DNA of 12,796 nt from SIG510 sp045540975. Its GTDB lineage: Bacteria > Bacillota > Clostridia > Oscillospirales > JAAYXM01. How positions within the stretch are numbered: position 1 is the stretch's first letter; every line of letters starts with the position of its first letter. The position numbers were made by a program, and so were the translations under genes. The notes beneath the pieces were generated by a model. It was not told the DNA's origin. It worked only from the letters and a program-made list of their open reading frames with translations, and did not search any database. The stretch covers positions 1 through 12,796 of the forward strand of contig JAZQIE010000167.1 in assembly GCA_045540975.1 (NCBI GenBank), given 5' to 3'. Below, one piece after another: positions 1 to 5,379 of the stretch.

Positions 1-48
1 CTGTTTTTTGTTCTTTCTTTTAACGAAAAATCTCTATCTCAAAACTGC

Positions 49-77
49 AATGCACTTGAAGGAGTGCATTTTTCTTT
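49..77 (+). terminator. Rho-independent terminator
   Basis: A perfect 8-bp stem (AATGCACT at 49-56, AGTGCATT at 63-70) with a 6-base loop is followed by TTTCTTT. It probably ends a transcript entering from the left; no gene is visible upstream within the window. The first 20 bases are also T-rich, possibly the tail of another terminator. Confidence 0.7.
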
Positions 78-184
78 CAGAACAAACAATAAAATCGCAG
101 ATAATCCTGGCGGATATCAAGATTTTTTGTGCAGTTATGGATGAAAAATGCCTCTTTCAAGCGATTTATCCCTGAGACCAACCG

Positions 185-220
185 CCTAAGCAGTCTTTTG
201 GCTGCTTGGGTATTTTTGTT
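185..220 (+). terminator. Second Rho-independent terminator
   Basis: Stem CCTAAGCAG (185-193) pairs with CTGCTTGGG (202-210), with one G-U pair, and is followed by TATTTTTGTT. The roughly 110 bases between this and the first terminator hold no convincing gene. A short RNA there is possible but I see no good promoter for it. Confidence 0.65.
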
Positions 221-263
221 GTCCGATAAATGGGACTGAAGGGGTATTTTCAAAAGAGGACAC

Positions 264-293
264 TTGCTGAACACTGGGAGTATATGGTATAAT
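264..293 (+). promoter_or_regulatory. Extended -10 sigma-A promoter
   Basis: TGG-TATAAT (extended -10, 285-293) lies 18 bases downstream of TTGCTG (264-269), a weak -35. The -10 ends 34 bases before the start codon at 328. It would drive the replication-type gene, the regulator and TerS, which follow without an internal terminator. Confidence 0.7.
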
Positions 294-327
294 ACGAACA
301 AATGTACGGCGAGAAGGAGGAATGTAT

Positions 328-696
328 ATGCCGTCGAGGATTTTACGAGAGAGTTTGCTGCGTGATGAGTTGATTGACCGTTTGAGCTGTGTGGCGGAGG
401 TCACGTATTTTCGTTTGCTGCTTGCGGTGGATGATTTCGGCAACATTGACGCGCGCCCGAGTTATCTGAAAAGTATGCTGTATCCCACCAAGCGAAGCGT
501 GACCGAAGCGGATTTGGAGGAGGCGCGAGAGGAACTGCTTGCTTCGGGTCTGGTGTGGATGTATCAGGCAGACGGGGCAGAGTACTTACATTGCGAAGGG
601 TTTGAAGCGACACAAAAATTACGCTATCCGACCGCTAAGTTCCCCAGGCATCCACGGGAAGGGGGGACTATAGGGGGGATGGGATGTAGATGTTGA
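328..696 (+). CDS. Phage replication-type winged-helix protein, C-terminus degenerate
   Basis: This 122-aa protein resembles the N-terminal domain of phage replication initiators/replisome organisers found in Gram-positive prophages. The visible signs are an N-terminal SRILRESLL segment, a conserved VTYFRLLLAVDDFGNIDARP block (family form: RL...VDDYGR), LYPTK, a helix ending ELLASGLVWMY, and a strand-like YLHCEGF followed by QKLRYPTAKFP. Such domains bind origin DNA or recruit the helicase loader. I chose ATG 328 over ATG 322 because AAGGAGG (314-320) is 7 bases from 328 but only 1 base from 322. After about residue 110 the protein runs out of frame into a GATGTA/GATGTT simple repeat and ends in GMGCRC, so the normal C-terminal part is missing or frameshifted. 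Domain assignment is by recognition of the pattern, not a search. Confidence 0.65.
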   Translation: MPSRILRESLLRDELIDRLSCVAEVTYFRLLLAVDDFGNIDARPSYLKSMLYPTKRSVTEADLEEAREELLASGLVWMYQADGAEYLHCEGFEATQKLRYPTAKFPRHPREGGTIGGMGCRC

Positions 697-738
697 TGTG
701 ATGTAGATGTTGATGTTGATGCGATGAGATGAGATGAG
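683..738 (+). repeat. GATGTA/GATGTT simple-sequence tract
   Basis: This is an imperfect hexamer repeat of GATGTA, GATGTT, GATGT and GATGAG units covering the 3' end of the replication-type gene and the following gap. In one frame it reads Asp-Val repeats, the kind of low-complexity tail often seen in these phage proteins. In the gene's actual frame it gives a stop after CRC. Slipped-strand changes here would shift the C-terminus. Confidence 0.75.
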
Positions 739-788
739 AAACAGATGCTGATTGTTAAAAAAAGAAATCCAAAAGAAAAAAGTCGAAA

Positions 789-812
789 TCCACAGAGTTT
801 TCCACAGAGTTT
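789..812 (+). repeat. Two tandem 12-bp repeats with DnaA-box-like core
   Basis: TCCACAGAGTTT occurs twice back to back (789-800 and 801-812). The junction creates TTTTCCACA (798-806), one mismatch from the DnaA box TTATCCACA. It lies between a replication-type gene and the next gene. One near-box is weak evidence, so I call only the repeat. Confidence 0.6.
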
Positions 813-831
813 TCAAGAAGGAGGTATGTCT

Positions 832-1119
832 GTGTTTGAAAAAAAGCTTGAACTGATGCAGTATCGGAGGATGCTGGCACGCGCGCAAGGTGCGATGGAC
901 GCGGGGAATTTGGGGCTTGCCGCTCAATATTTTGAGTACGCGGGAATCATGCACGATGCGCTTCAACAAAAACTCGGCAAAATCGAGGACAGGCGAATTC
1001 GTGAATTGATGGTATACCGTTATCTGCACGGTCTTACCTGGACGGAAATTGCGGAGCGGATGTATTTCACCGAGCGTTGGGTGATGAAACTGCATAAAAG
1101 GGGGTTGGAATTACTGTGA
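832..1119 (+). CDS. ArpU/RinA-like phage late transcription regulator
   Basis: This 95-aa, mostly helical protein ends in a sigma-70 region 4-like helix-turn-helix (YRYLHGLTWTEIAERMYFTE, then RWVMKLHKRGLELL). That is the arrangement of ArpU/RinA-type regulators that sit just before terminase genes in Gram-positive phages and switch on late genes. The start is probably GTG 832: AAGGAGG (818-824) is 7 bases away from it but only one base from the in-frame ATG 826. Further upstream the frame is open to 745, but that part overlaps repeats and lacks a ribosome site. The stop overlaps the TerS start by 4 bases (GTGA), so the two are translationally coupled. The family call rests on the HTH pattern and position. 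Confidence 0.7.
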   Translation: MFEKKLELMQYRRMLARAQGAMDAGNLGLAAQYFEYAGIMHDALQQKLGKIEDRRIRELMVYRYLHGLTWTEIAERMYFTERWVMKLHKRGLELL

Positions 1120-1415
1120 CCGAGAGAAAAAAGAGATTCTGTCATGAATACTTGGTCTGTGAGGATGTGCATGAGGCGGCACGCCGTGTGGGGTATAAAT
1201 CCGGGGCAAAGCTCTTGGAGGACCCCGAGGTGCAAGACTATCTCTCCGAGATTGCGGTGGCAGACCTCCATGAGGTGCGCGCGTTTCTCACCCGTACCCT
1301 GCGCGAAAGCGCAAGCACGTCTGAGCGCATCAAAGCCGCCGATATGCTCCTCAAATGCGGCATCTCCCAAAAGACCGAGCCCGTGGTCATCTTCGGGGAG
1401 GAGGGGTTGGAATGA
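1116..1415 (+). CDS. terS: Phage terminase small subunit
   Basis: This 99-aa protein has the N-terminal helix-turn-helix of the Terminase_2 family: KKRFCHEYLVCEDVHEAARR, then VGYKSGAKLLEDPEVQDYL, followed by helices for oligomerisation. TerS binds the packaging site on phage DNA and presents it to TerL. The start is GTG 1116, overlapping the regulator's stop, with GGGGTTGG upstream as ribosome site. It is short for the family, which is often 130-170 aa. Its stop codon (1413-1415) falls inside the first hairpin of the array that follows. The sequence GGAGGGG-TTGGA-ATGA at its end looks like the stop/start overlap at which a TerL gene would normally begin. Instead TerL lies 5.9 kb downstream. 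Confidence 0.75.
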   Translation: MTERKKRFCHEYLVCEDVHEAARRVGYKSGAKLLEDPEVQDYLSEIAVADLHEVRAFLTRTLRESASTSERIKAADMLLKCGISQKTEPVVIFGEEGLE

Positions 1416-1636
1416 TGCCTTGCATCATTCCAAACTAAGTTTGCCCTGTCGGGCAAGTGAAGTTACCTGCGGTAGTGAAGTTTGCTTCGCAAGTGAAGTT
1501 GCCTGACGGCAGTAGGGACAAACTGAGCTTCATTCGTGTGAAAACACGAACTTCATAGCGTAGCGGCTTCACTTTTACGGCAGTAAATACTTCACAAGCA
1601 AACAGATCGAGCAGACGGGAGTCTGCATATCGACAA
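1409..1636 (+). repeat. Short-hairpin array A (GTGAAGTT spacers, inverting mid-array)
   Basis: The array opens with a perfect 9-bp hairpin (GGAATGATG/CATCATTCC, 1409-1431). Small hairpins follow: TTGCCC/GGGCAA, ACC/GGT, TTGC/GCAA, GCC/GGC. Three copies of GTGAAGTT separate them, starting at 1457, 1475 and 1493. Past the middle the spacer appears as its reverse complement, CTTCAT or CTTCAC, at about 1528, 1551, 1567 and 1590. Between these sit TTCGTGT/ACACGAA (7 bp, loop GAAA) and TTTTAC/GTAAAT hairpins. The array ends with one unit of a different family (ATCGAG, CAGAC/GTCTG hairpin, CATATCGACAA; 1606-1636) that is identical over 31 bases to 5303-5333. The rest of the gap before the toxin-like gene, 1637-1679, holds an ACGGC/GCCGT hairpin and no visible promoter. 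Confidence 0.85.
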
Positions 1637-1679
1637 TACGGCGAAATTACGAAGCCGTGATTGAATGAAAGGAGAAACA

Positions 1680-3353
1680 ATGAGTGAACAGTTGAAAAAA
1701 GGCGGAAACCCTGTTGGAAGCAATGCATATTTCTTTTCCCTTGCGGGGGAAAACCAAATGTTAAAGCATATGCAGGGTGCGGAGGCACACCGCTATTATG
1801 ATATTTTGGGACGTTTTGCATCCCGTGCGGAGCAGACGTTGGAGGTCATTTATCGGGATATGCAACGATATGCCGACACCCTTCGCTATTTTCCGGAGCG
1901 TGACCGACAGCATACGGCAGAATTGGTTCGGGGCTTGGGAAAGCTTGCGGAATACGGCGGGCGAAGTGCGAGCCGAGTGAGTTCTGTCAATTCCTTGCTG
2001 CAATTGAGTTCGTATGATACACGGGCGCATTCAAGCGCTTCGGTCAGCGAGATTGAACGGTGGAGTGAGCCGGTGATACGCGGGGTCTTCTTCCATGAGC
2101 AACGGCAATTGGAACTCTTAAAAAAAGCGTGTGAGTCCAATGATGTTTCGGTCAGTGATGACCGCGAGTTTGCGTTTTTGGATGCGGTTTGTTTGGGCAA
2201 AAGCAGAGACCAACTCAAGGATATGTTTTCTTATGCCAAATACCGCATCGAACACACGCGATACAGAGGCGAGGGCGGGGATGAGCTTTGCACCAAGCAG
2301 TATATCGCGTGGGCAGAATATCGGGTGTTTGAACGCACGATGAGTGGGTTGTGGGGCTATGAATACAAAGACTACCTCCAAAAACAGTTCGAGACGATTG
2401 CGCAAACCATCCGTGAAGACCTCAAAAACGGGCAGTGGCACAATGATTTCCTCAAAGACGAGGAGGCGGAGCGCTTGCGCGTGGCGGTGCGGCATCTTGA
2501 AAAGTGCGGGGTTTCGTGCTATGATTTAAGTGATTTGATTGAGAAACTGGATTGGTACATCAAAGCGGACGAAAACCATGTCCTGAAATTGCAAAGAGCA
2601 CTCAATGCTCTGCGAATCACGCCGTCCCTTGTGGAGGATGGGATTCTGGGCGAAAAGACCATTGCAGAACTGAAGAATGTCTACGATATGTTAAATAGAG
2701 ACGACCACCCCAAACTTCAGTGTGGGAAAATACCAAAACCTACAGAGAAGATTGATTTCGAGAGACACTTAGAGCAAATCGAACCAGCACAATCTTTTTT
2801 TGAAGGAACTACTCATATCTTGAACAGTGTGGGGAAAAGTGCGGGAGAGGTTTTGGACACAAACAAGGCTGCTGTGCGATATGCAAATCGAGCATTACAG
2901 AAGGCCGCTTCTTCGAAATTAATGCGCATTGAGAATAATTTGTATATTACAAAAGATGCCGCTATGTTTATGGAAAAGTTTGGGAGTAAACTTGGTGTTA
3001 TAAAGATAGCAGGAATAGCGCTTGCTGTTTCAGGAATTATATTAGACGTAATTCAAGCGGCAATCGAAGTCTATTATGACATTAAGGATGATGGACTGAT
3101 TGGAAGGAGAAGCATGTATGCAGTGTTCGAATTGTTTGCGGTAATTGTTGTTTCACAATTATTTGAGAAGGTGGGATCGTTGGTCGGAACTTTGGCAGGT
3201 CCGCTTGGCGCATCCATAGGTGCATATACGGATAACATCATCATGTTTTTTATTGAAGATGCCGTTCGTTCATCTTCGTCGGCAATCGTTGATTTGACTG
3301 GGTTTGATCGTGGATACTACGGAACGACATTAGAAACTGTTTGGAACAGATAA
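1680..3353 (+). CDS. Modular polymorphic-toxin-like protein
   Basis: This 557-aa protein is of no family I can name. ATG 1680 is preferred over ATG 1665 because GGAG (1671-1674) is correctly spaced for it. Residues 1-290 are helical and charged. Residues 299-338 read as a peptidoglycan-binding repeat (VLKLQRALNALRI...DGILGEKTIAELK). Residues about 436-464 and 479-525 are hydrophobic and glycine-rich (GIALAVSGIILDVIQAA; VGSLVGTLAGPLGASIGAY), like the membrane-active or linker regions of Gram-positive polymorphic toxins. No signal peptide is seen. Base composition changes inside the gene: 39 of 60 bases are G/C at 2461-2520 but only 20 of 60 at 2941-3000, and ATA/AGA codons appear late. This fits a swapped C-terminal domain. 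A fragment of a second copy lies at 5095-5365. Two paralogous genes follow directly, the usual place for immunity genes. Toxicity is inferred, not shown; a phage or surface structural role is possible. Confidence 0.5.
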   Translation: MSEQLKKGGNPVGSNAYFFSLAGENQMLKHMQGAEAHRYYDILGRFASRAEQTLEVIYRDMQRYADTLRYFPERDRQHTAELVRGLGKLAEYGGRSASRVSSVNSLLQLSSYDTRAHSSASVSEIERWSEPVIRGVFFHEQRQLELLKKACESNDVSVSDDREFAFLDAVCLGKSRDQLKDMFSYAKYRIEHTRYRGEGGDELCTKQYIAWAEYRVFERTMSGLWGYEYKDYLQKQFETIAQTIREDLKNGQWHNDFLKDEEAERLRVAVRHLEKCGVSCYDLSDLIEKLDWYIKADENHVLKLQRALNALRITPSLVEDGILGEKTIAELKNVYDMLNRDDHPKLQCGKIPKPTEKIDFERHLEQIEPAQSFFEGTTHILNSVGKSAGEVLDTNKAAVRYANRALQKAASSKLMRIENNLYITKDAAMFMEKFGSKLGVIKIAGIALAVSGIILDVIQAAIEVYYDIKDDGLIGRRSMYAVFELFAVIVVSQLFEKVGSLVGTLAGPLGASIGAYTDNIIMFFIEDAVRSSSSAIVDLTGFDRGYYGTTLETVWNR

Positions 3354-3372
3354 TTATTTGCGAGGTGAGAGA

Positions 3373-4053
3373 ATGTATCCGAAGTGGCTGGCGAAGGGGC
3401 TCATGAATTTTGAGACCTACGGTTACGCATGTTGCGGTATCTACCTGGAACAGGGGGAAATCGGTTGGGCGGATCAAAACGGCTACCGCATTTTTGGGAT
3501 TGCGGATTTGCATCGTGAGGCGTTGTACGCGGTTACGACCGAGTTAATCCGTACACTGTGCGCACCGTATACGGTGTTTACATTTCTCCCGATGGATGCT
3601 TGTGAAAAAAAGGGGATGGAGCAAGTTCGTTTTGGAGTTGACCTCACCGGGTTTGGCGAGAATCAAAAGGCATGGGAACGGAGCCGTAAGTTCTGGAACG
3701 GACTTTTCATCCGCGCATATGCGCCGCTGCCCGAACACGCGGAGAAGCAAAGCGCACTTGCATGGTTGGAGAAATCCCACGCAGAATCTGTATTTGAGAT
3801 TTGCACCACCTTTGCCGCAGTGCCGAGCGGAAGGGGAAGAAACGACGGCTTTGCAGGGTTTTTGAACGGGTATTCGTTGAACCTATTTCTTCCGAACGGG
3901 CTGACACAGACCGAGCATTGGCGGCTTCAAACGGTGATTGCATCGGTTTTGGAGAGGTTGGAAGTGGATGCGGAGTGGTACGTTGACGGGAAGAATACGG
4001 ACGCGGCAAAATTCATCATTGATGACACGGTACTGCGGCATGAACTCCGATGA
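3373..4053 (+). CDS. Paralogous accessory/candidate immunity protein 1
   Basis: This is a soluble 226-aa protein of unknown family. It begins MYPKWLAK, like the next gene, and shares several blocks with it: IFGIADLHREALYAV (residues 40-54; partner IFGAAELHAEAFRTI), KAWERSRKFWNGL (99-111; partner KTWKRNQWLWDGL), and EWYVDGKNTDAAKFI near the end (201-215; partner EWYVTGNSPESAKQFF). No membrane helix, signal peptide or catalytic motif is apparent. ATG 3373 has GAGGTGAGAG just upstream; a TTG at 3358 lacks one. It starts 19 bases after the toxin-like gene, so the two are probably one transcript. Position and duplication suggest an immunity protein, chaperone or adaptor for the upstream protein. 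None of these can be chosen from sequence alone. Confidence 0.6.
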   Translation: MYPKWLAKGLMNFETYGYACCGIYLEQGEIGWADQNGYRIFGIADLHREALYAVTTELIRTLCAPYTVFTFLPMDACEKKGMEQVRFGVDLTGFGENQKAWERSRKFWNGLFIRAYAPLPEHAEKQSALAWLEKSHAESVFEICTTFAAVPSGRGRNDGFAGFLNGYSLNLFLPNGLTQTEHWRLQTVIASVLERLEVDAEWYVDGKNTDAAKFIIDDTVLRHELR

Positions 4054-4107
4054 TTGGCGAAAACACTCTGTTACGGGAATTCTACGATTGGTTTGGAGTG
4101 ATGGGGA

Positions 4108-4827
4108 ATGTATCCGAAGTGGCTGGCGAAATTGGATTTGGCATGGTACGGACAGAGCGCGTTGTTTCGACCTGTTTATGTTTGGAAAAAAGAGAAACGG
4201 CTTTCACCGCATACGGGCGTGACGTATTGCATCTTCGGTGCGGCGGAGCTTCATGCCGAGGCGTTTCGGACAATCTTGATGCGGTTGTTGGAGGCGTTTG
4301 GGACACGGTTTGACTCGGTGCTGACCCTCCACCGCAATTCACTCCTCGATTTTACGAAGATGAATCCGATTCTGAAACAGCCGAGACCCGCGTGTGCCAT
4401 ACTTGAGGACGAAAGGTCTGTTGTGGTTTTGACCCGTGGGGCGCACAAAGACGTTTCGGACCGTCTCGGACGGGATGTGAAGACGTGGAAACGGAATCAG
4501 TGGCTGTGGGATGGGTTGGCGGCAGAGTGTTTTTCACACGGTGTGTTGTCAGAGGAGCCGAATGCGGCGCTGAGGGAATGGCGAGAGCAACGTCCAAAGC
4601 CTGCGTTTGAACTGAAAACCGAGTTTTTGGAGTTTCCGTCGAGTTACAGGCTTTTTCGGACGGTTAGAAACTTTTGTATCTATGCAGCGCTTCCGCGCGG
4701 AAGCACGGAGAAGGATGAGCGGGCGTTTGAGTTGTGGCTTGCGAGTCTGTTGGAAGAGCGCGGCATTGTGTCGGAATGGTACGTGACGGGAAACAGCCCC
4801 GAGAGTGCGAAACAGTTTTTCGGTTAG
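4108..4827 (+). CDS. Paralogous accessory/candidate immunity protein 2
   Basis: This soluble 239-aa protein is a tandem paralogue of the preceding one. The first 25 bases around the start codons (4106-4130 and 3371-3395) are identical although the rest has diverged strongly. That points to a conserved start, a recent local conversion, or selection on the translation start. Conserved blocks are CIFGAAELHAEAFRTILMRL (residues 41-60), KTWKRNQWLWDGL and a C-terminal EWYVTGNSPESAKQFF. GGAG at 4095-4098 gives a 9-base spacing to ATG 4108. The 54-base gap contains an ATG that overlaps the previous stop (ATGA, 4050), so a short coupled reading may help ribosomes reach this start. Function is unknown. 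If the upstream protein is a toxin, a diverged extra immunity copy would widen protection; that is inference. Confidence 0.6.
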   Translation: MYPKWLAKLDLAWYGQSALFRPVYVWKKEKRLSPHTGVTYCIFGAAELHAEAFRTILMRLLEAFGTRFDSVLTLHRNSLLDFTKMNPILKQPRPACAILEDERSVVVLTRGAHKDVSDRLGRDVKTWKRNQWLWDGLAAECFSHGVLSEEPNAALREWREQRPKPAFELKTEFLEFPSSYRLFRTVRNFCIYAALPRGSTEKDERAFELWLASLLEERGIVSEWYVTGNSPESAKQFFG

Positions 4828-4863
4828 AGGTGACCGCTTGGAGTTGCCGCGTTGCGCCTACTC

Positions 4864-5040
4864 CTCGATATGAATTCCTGCGGAATTCTCGATATATCCC
4901 GTTGGGATTCGATATGTTAAAAACTCGATATGCCCTGCGGGGCGAGGGGGAATTCATATCATATCGAGTTTGACCGAAGGGAAAAACATATCGATTTACG
5001 AAGTAAAATATCGAGCAAACTTTGGTTTGCATATCGACAA
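4864..5040 (+). repeat. Short-hairpin array B (TCGATATG spacers, inverting mid-array)
   Basis: The left arm has CTCGATATG-type spacers at 4864, 4888, 4909 and 4924. They separate the hairpins AATTCC/GGAATT (4873-4887), ATCCC/GGGAT (4896-4908) and CCC/GGG (4933-4942). At about 4955-4961 (CATATC-ATATCGAG) the spacer inverts. The right arm has ATATCGAG at 4961, 4987, 5008 and 5030, separating TTTAC/GTAAA (4995-5007) and GCAAAC/GTTTGC (5015-5030). The centre-right segment 4956-4994 is almost identical to 5245-5283 in array C. The flank 5041-5094 holds a GGC/GCC hairpin and nothing coding that I can support. Confidence 0.85.
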
Positions 5041-5149
5041 GATAAGCGAAATGCGGCGAAGCCGTGATTTTGCTCGCGCCAACGGCAGAATTTTGCGCTT
5101 GCGCGCGGCGGTGCGGTATCTTGAAAAGTGTGGGGTTTCGTGCTATGAT

Positions 5150-5335
5150 GATTTCATCGAAGATGAAATCGTCGATATCAATCTCTTGCGAGATTTTCGA
5201 TATGTGCTTTGCACTCGATATGTTGCCTTTCGGCAACGAGATTGATATCATATCGAGTTTTGACCGAAGGGAAAACATATCGAGTTTGCGATTAGCAAAC
5301 ATATCGAGCAGACGGGAGTCTGCATATCGACAAAA
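5150..5335 (+). mobile_element. Hairpin array C inserted with a 9-bp target duplication
   Basis: This 186-base element is flanked by direct copies of TGCTATGAT (5141-5149 and 5336-5344). The intact toxin-like gene has this 9-mer once at the matching position (2517-2525), so the empty site is known. The left arm has GATTTCATC/GATGAAATC (loop GAA), then spacers GTCGATATC (5171), TTCGATATG (5196) and TCGATATG (5215), separating AATCTC/GAGATT, GTGC/GCAC and TTGCC/GGCAA hairpins. The spacer inverts at about 5245-5252. The right arm has CATATCGAG spacers around TTTGC/GCAAA and CAGAC/GTCTG and ends CATATCGACAAAA. GTCGATAT near the left end and ATATCGAC at the right end form inverted termini. It encodes no protein, so any transposase acts from elsewhere. 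Confidence 0.75.
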
Positions 5336-5344
5336 TGCTATGAT
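5336..5344 (+). promoter_or_regulatory. Possible extended -10 element made by the duplicated target
   Basis: The right copy of the duplicated 9-mer reads TGC-TATGAT, a good extended -10 hexamer, ending 35 bases before the ATG of the zinc-ribbon/DUF805 gene. No clear -35 sits 17 bases upstream. This is a possible promoter only; the gene has no better one in view. Confidence 0.3.
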
Positions 5345-5379
5345 TTAAGAGATTTGATTGAGAAAGGGGTAATTGGGGG

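Larger units (their letters stand above)
5095..5365 (+). pseudogene. Remnant of a second toxin-like gene, split by array C
   Basis: Bases 5095-5149 joined to 5345-5365 align without gaps to 2471-2546 of the toxin-like gene, with 72 of 76 positions identical by my count. The encoded block is RLRAAVRYLEKCGVSCYD...LRDLIEK, against RLRVAVRHLEKCGVSCYDLSDLIEK in the intact gene. Homology fades upstream of 5095 and stops at 5365. The remnant is interrupted at 5150 by hairpin array C, and a stop follows in the array at 5243-5245. It shows that another copy of the cassette once stood here. Confidence 0.8.

Noticed and set aside
71..184. Small RNA between the two terminators
   Set aside because: GATAAT at 100-105 has no acceptable -35 and the segment shows no stable fold apart from the terminators.
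745..831. Longer N-terminus for the ArpU-like regulator
   Set aside because: The extra residues translate repeats and A-rich sequence and have no ribosome site, whereas GTG 832 is ideally placed behind AAGGAGG.
619..1095. 158-aa reading frame on the - strand
   Set aside because: It lies antisense to the replication and regulator genes, has low-complexity Ile/Thr/Ser runs from the hexamer repeat, and has no ribosome site.
4050..4313. 87-aa reading frame overlapping the end of the first paralogue
   Set aside because: Its ATGA overlap with the stop is suggestive of coupling, but from 4108 on it is the wrong frame of a gene that is conserved with its neighbour. At most the first codons are translated.
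4970..5245. 91-aa reading frame spanning array B to array C
   Set aside because: Only residues from the toxin remnant are protein-like; the rest translates the hairpin arrays. Treated as a pseudogene.
4664..5302. 212-aa reading frame on the - strand
   Set aside because: It runs through hairpin arrays B and C and the antisense of the second paralogue; its content is repeat-derived (ISKISQEIDIDD-like) and not protein-like.
1457..5335. CRISPR array
   Set aside because: The regularly spaced motifs are only 8-9 bases long, invert mid-array, and the segments between them are palindromes of 9-20 bases, not unique spacers of about 30. No cas gene is present.
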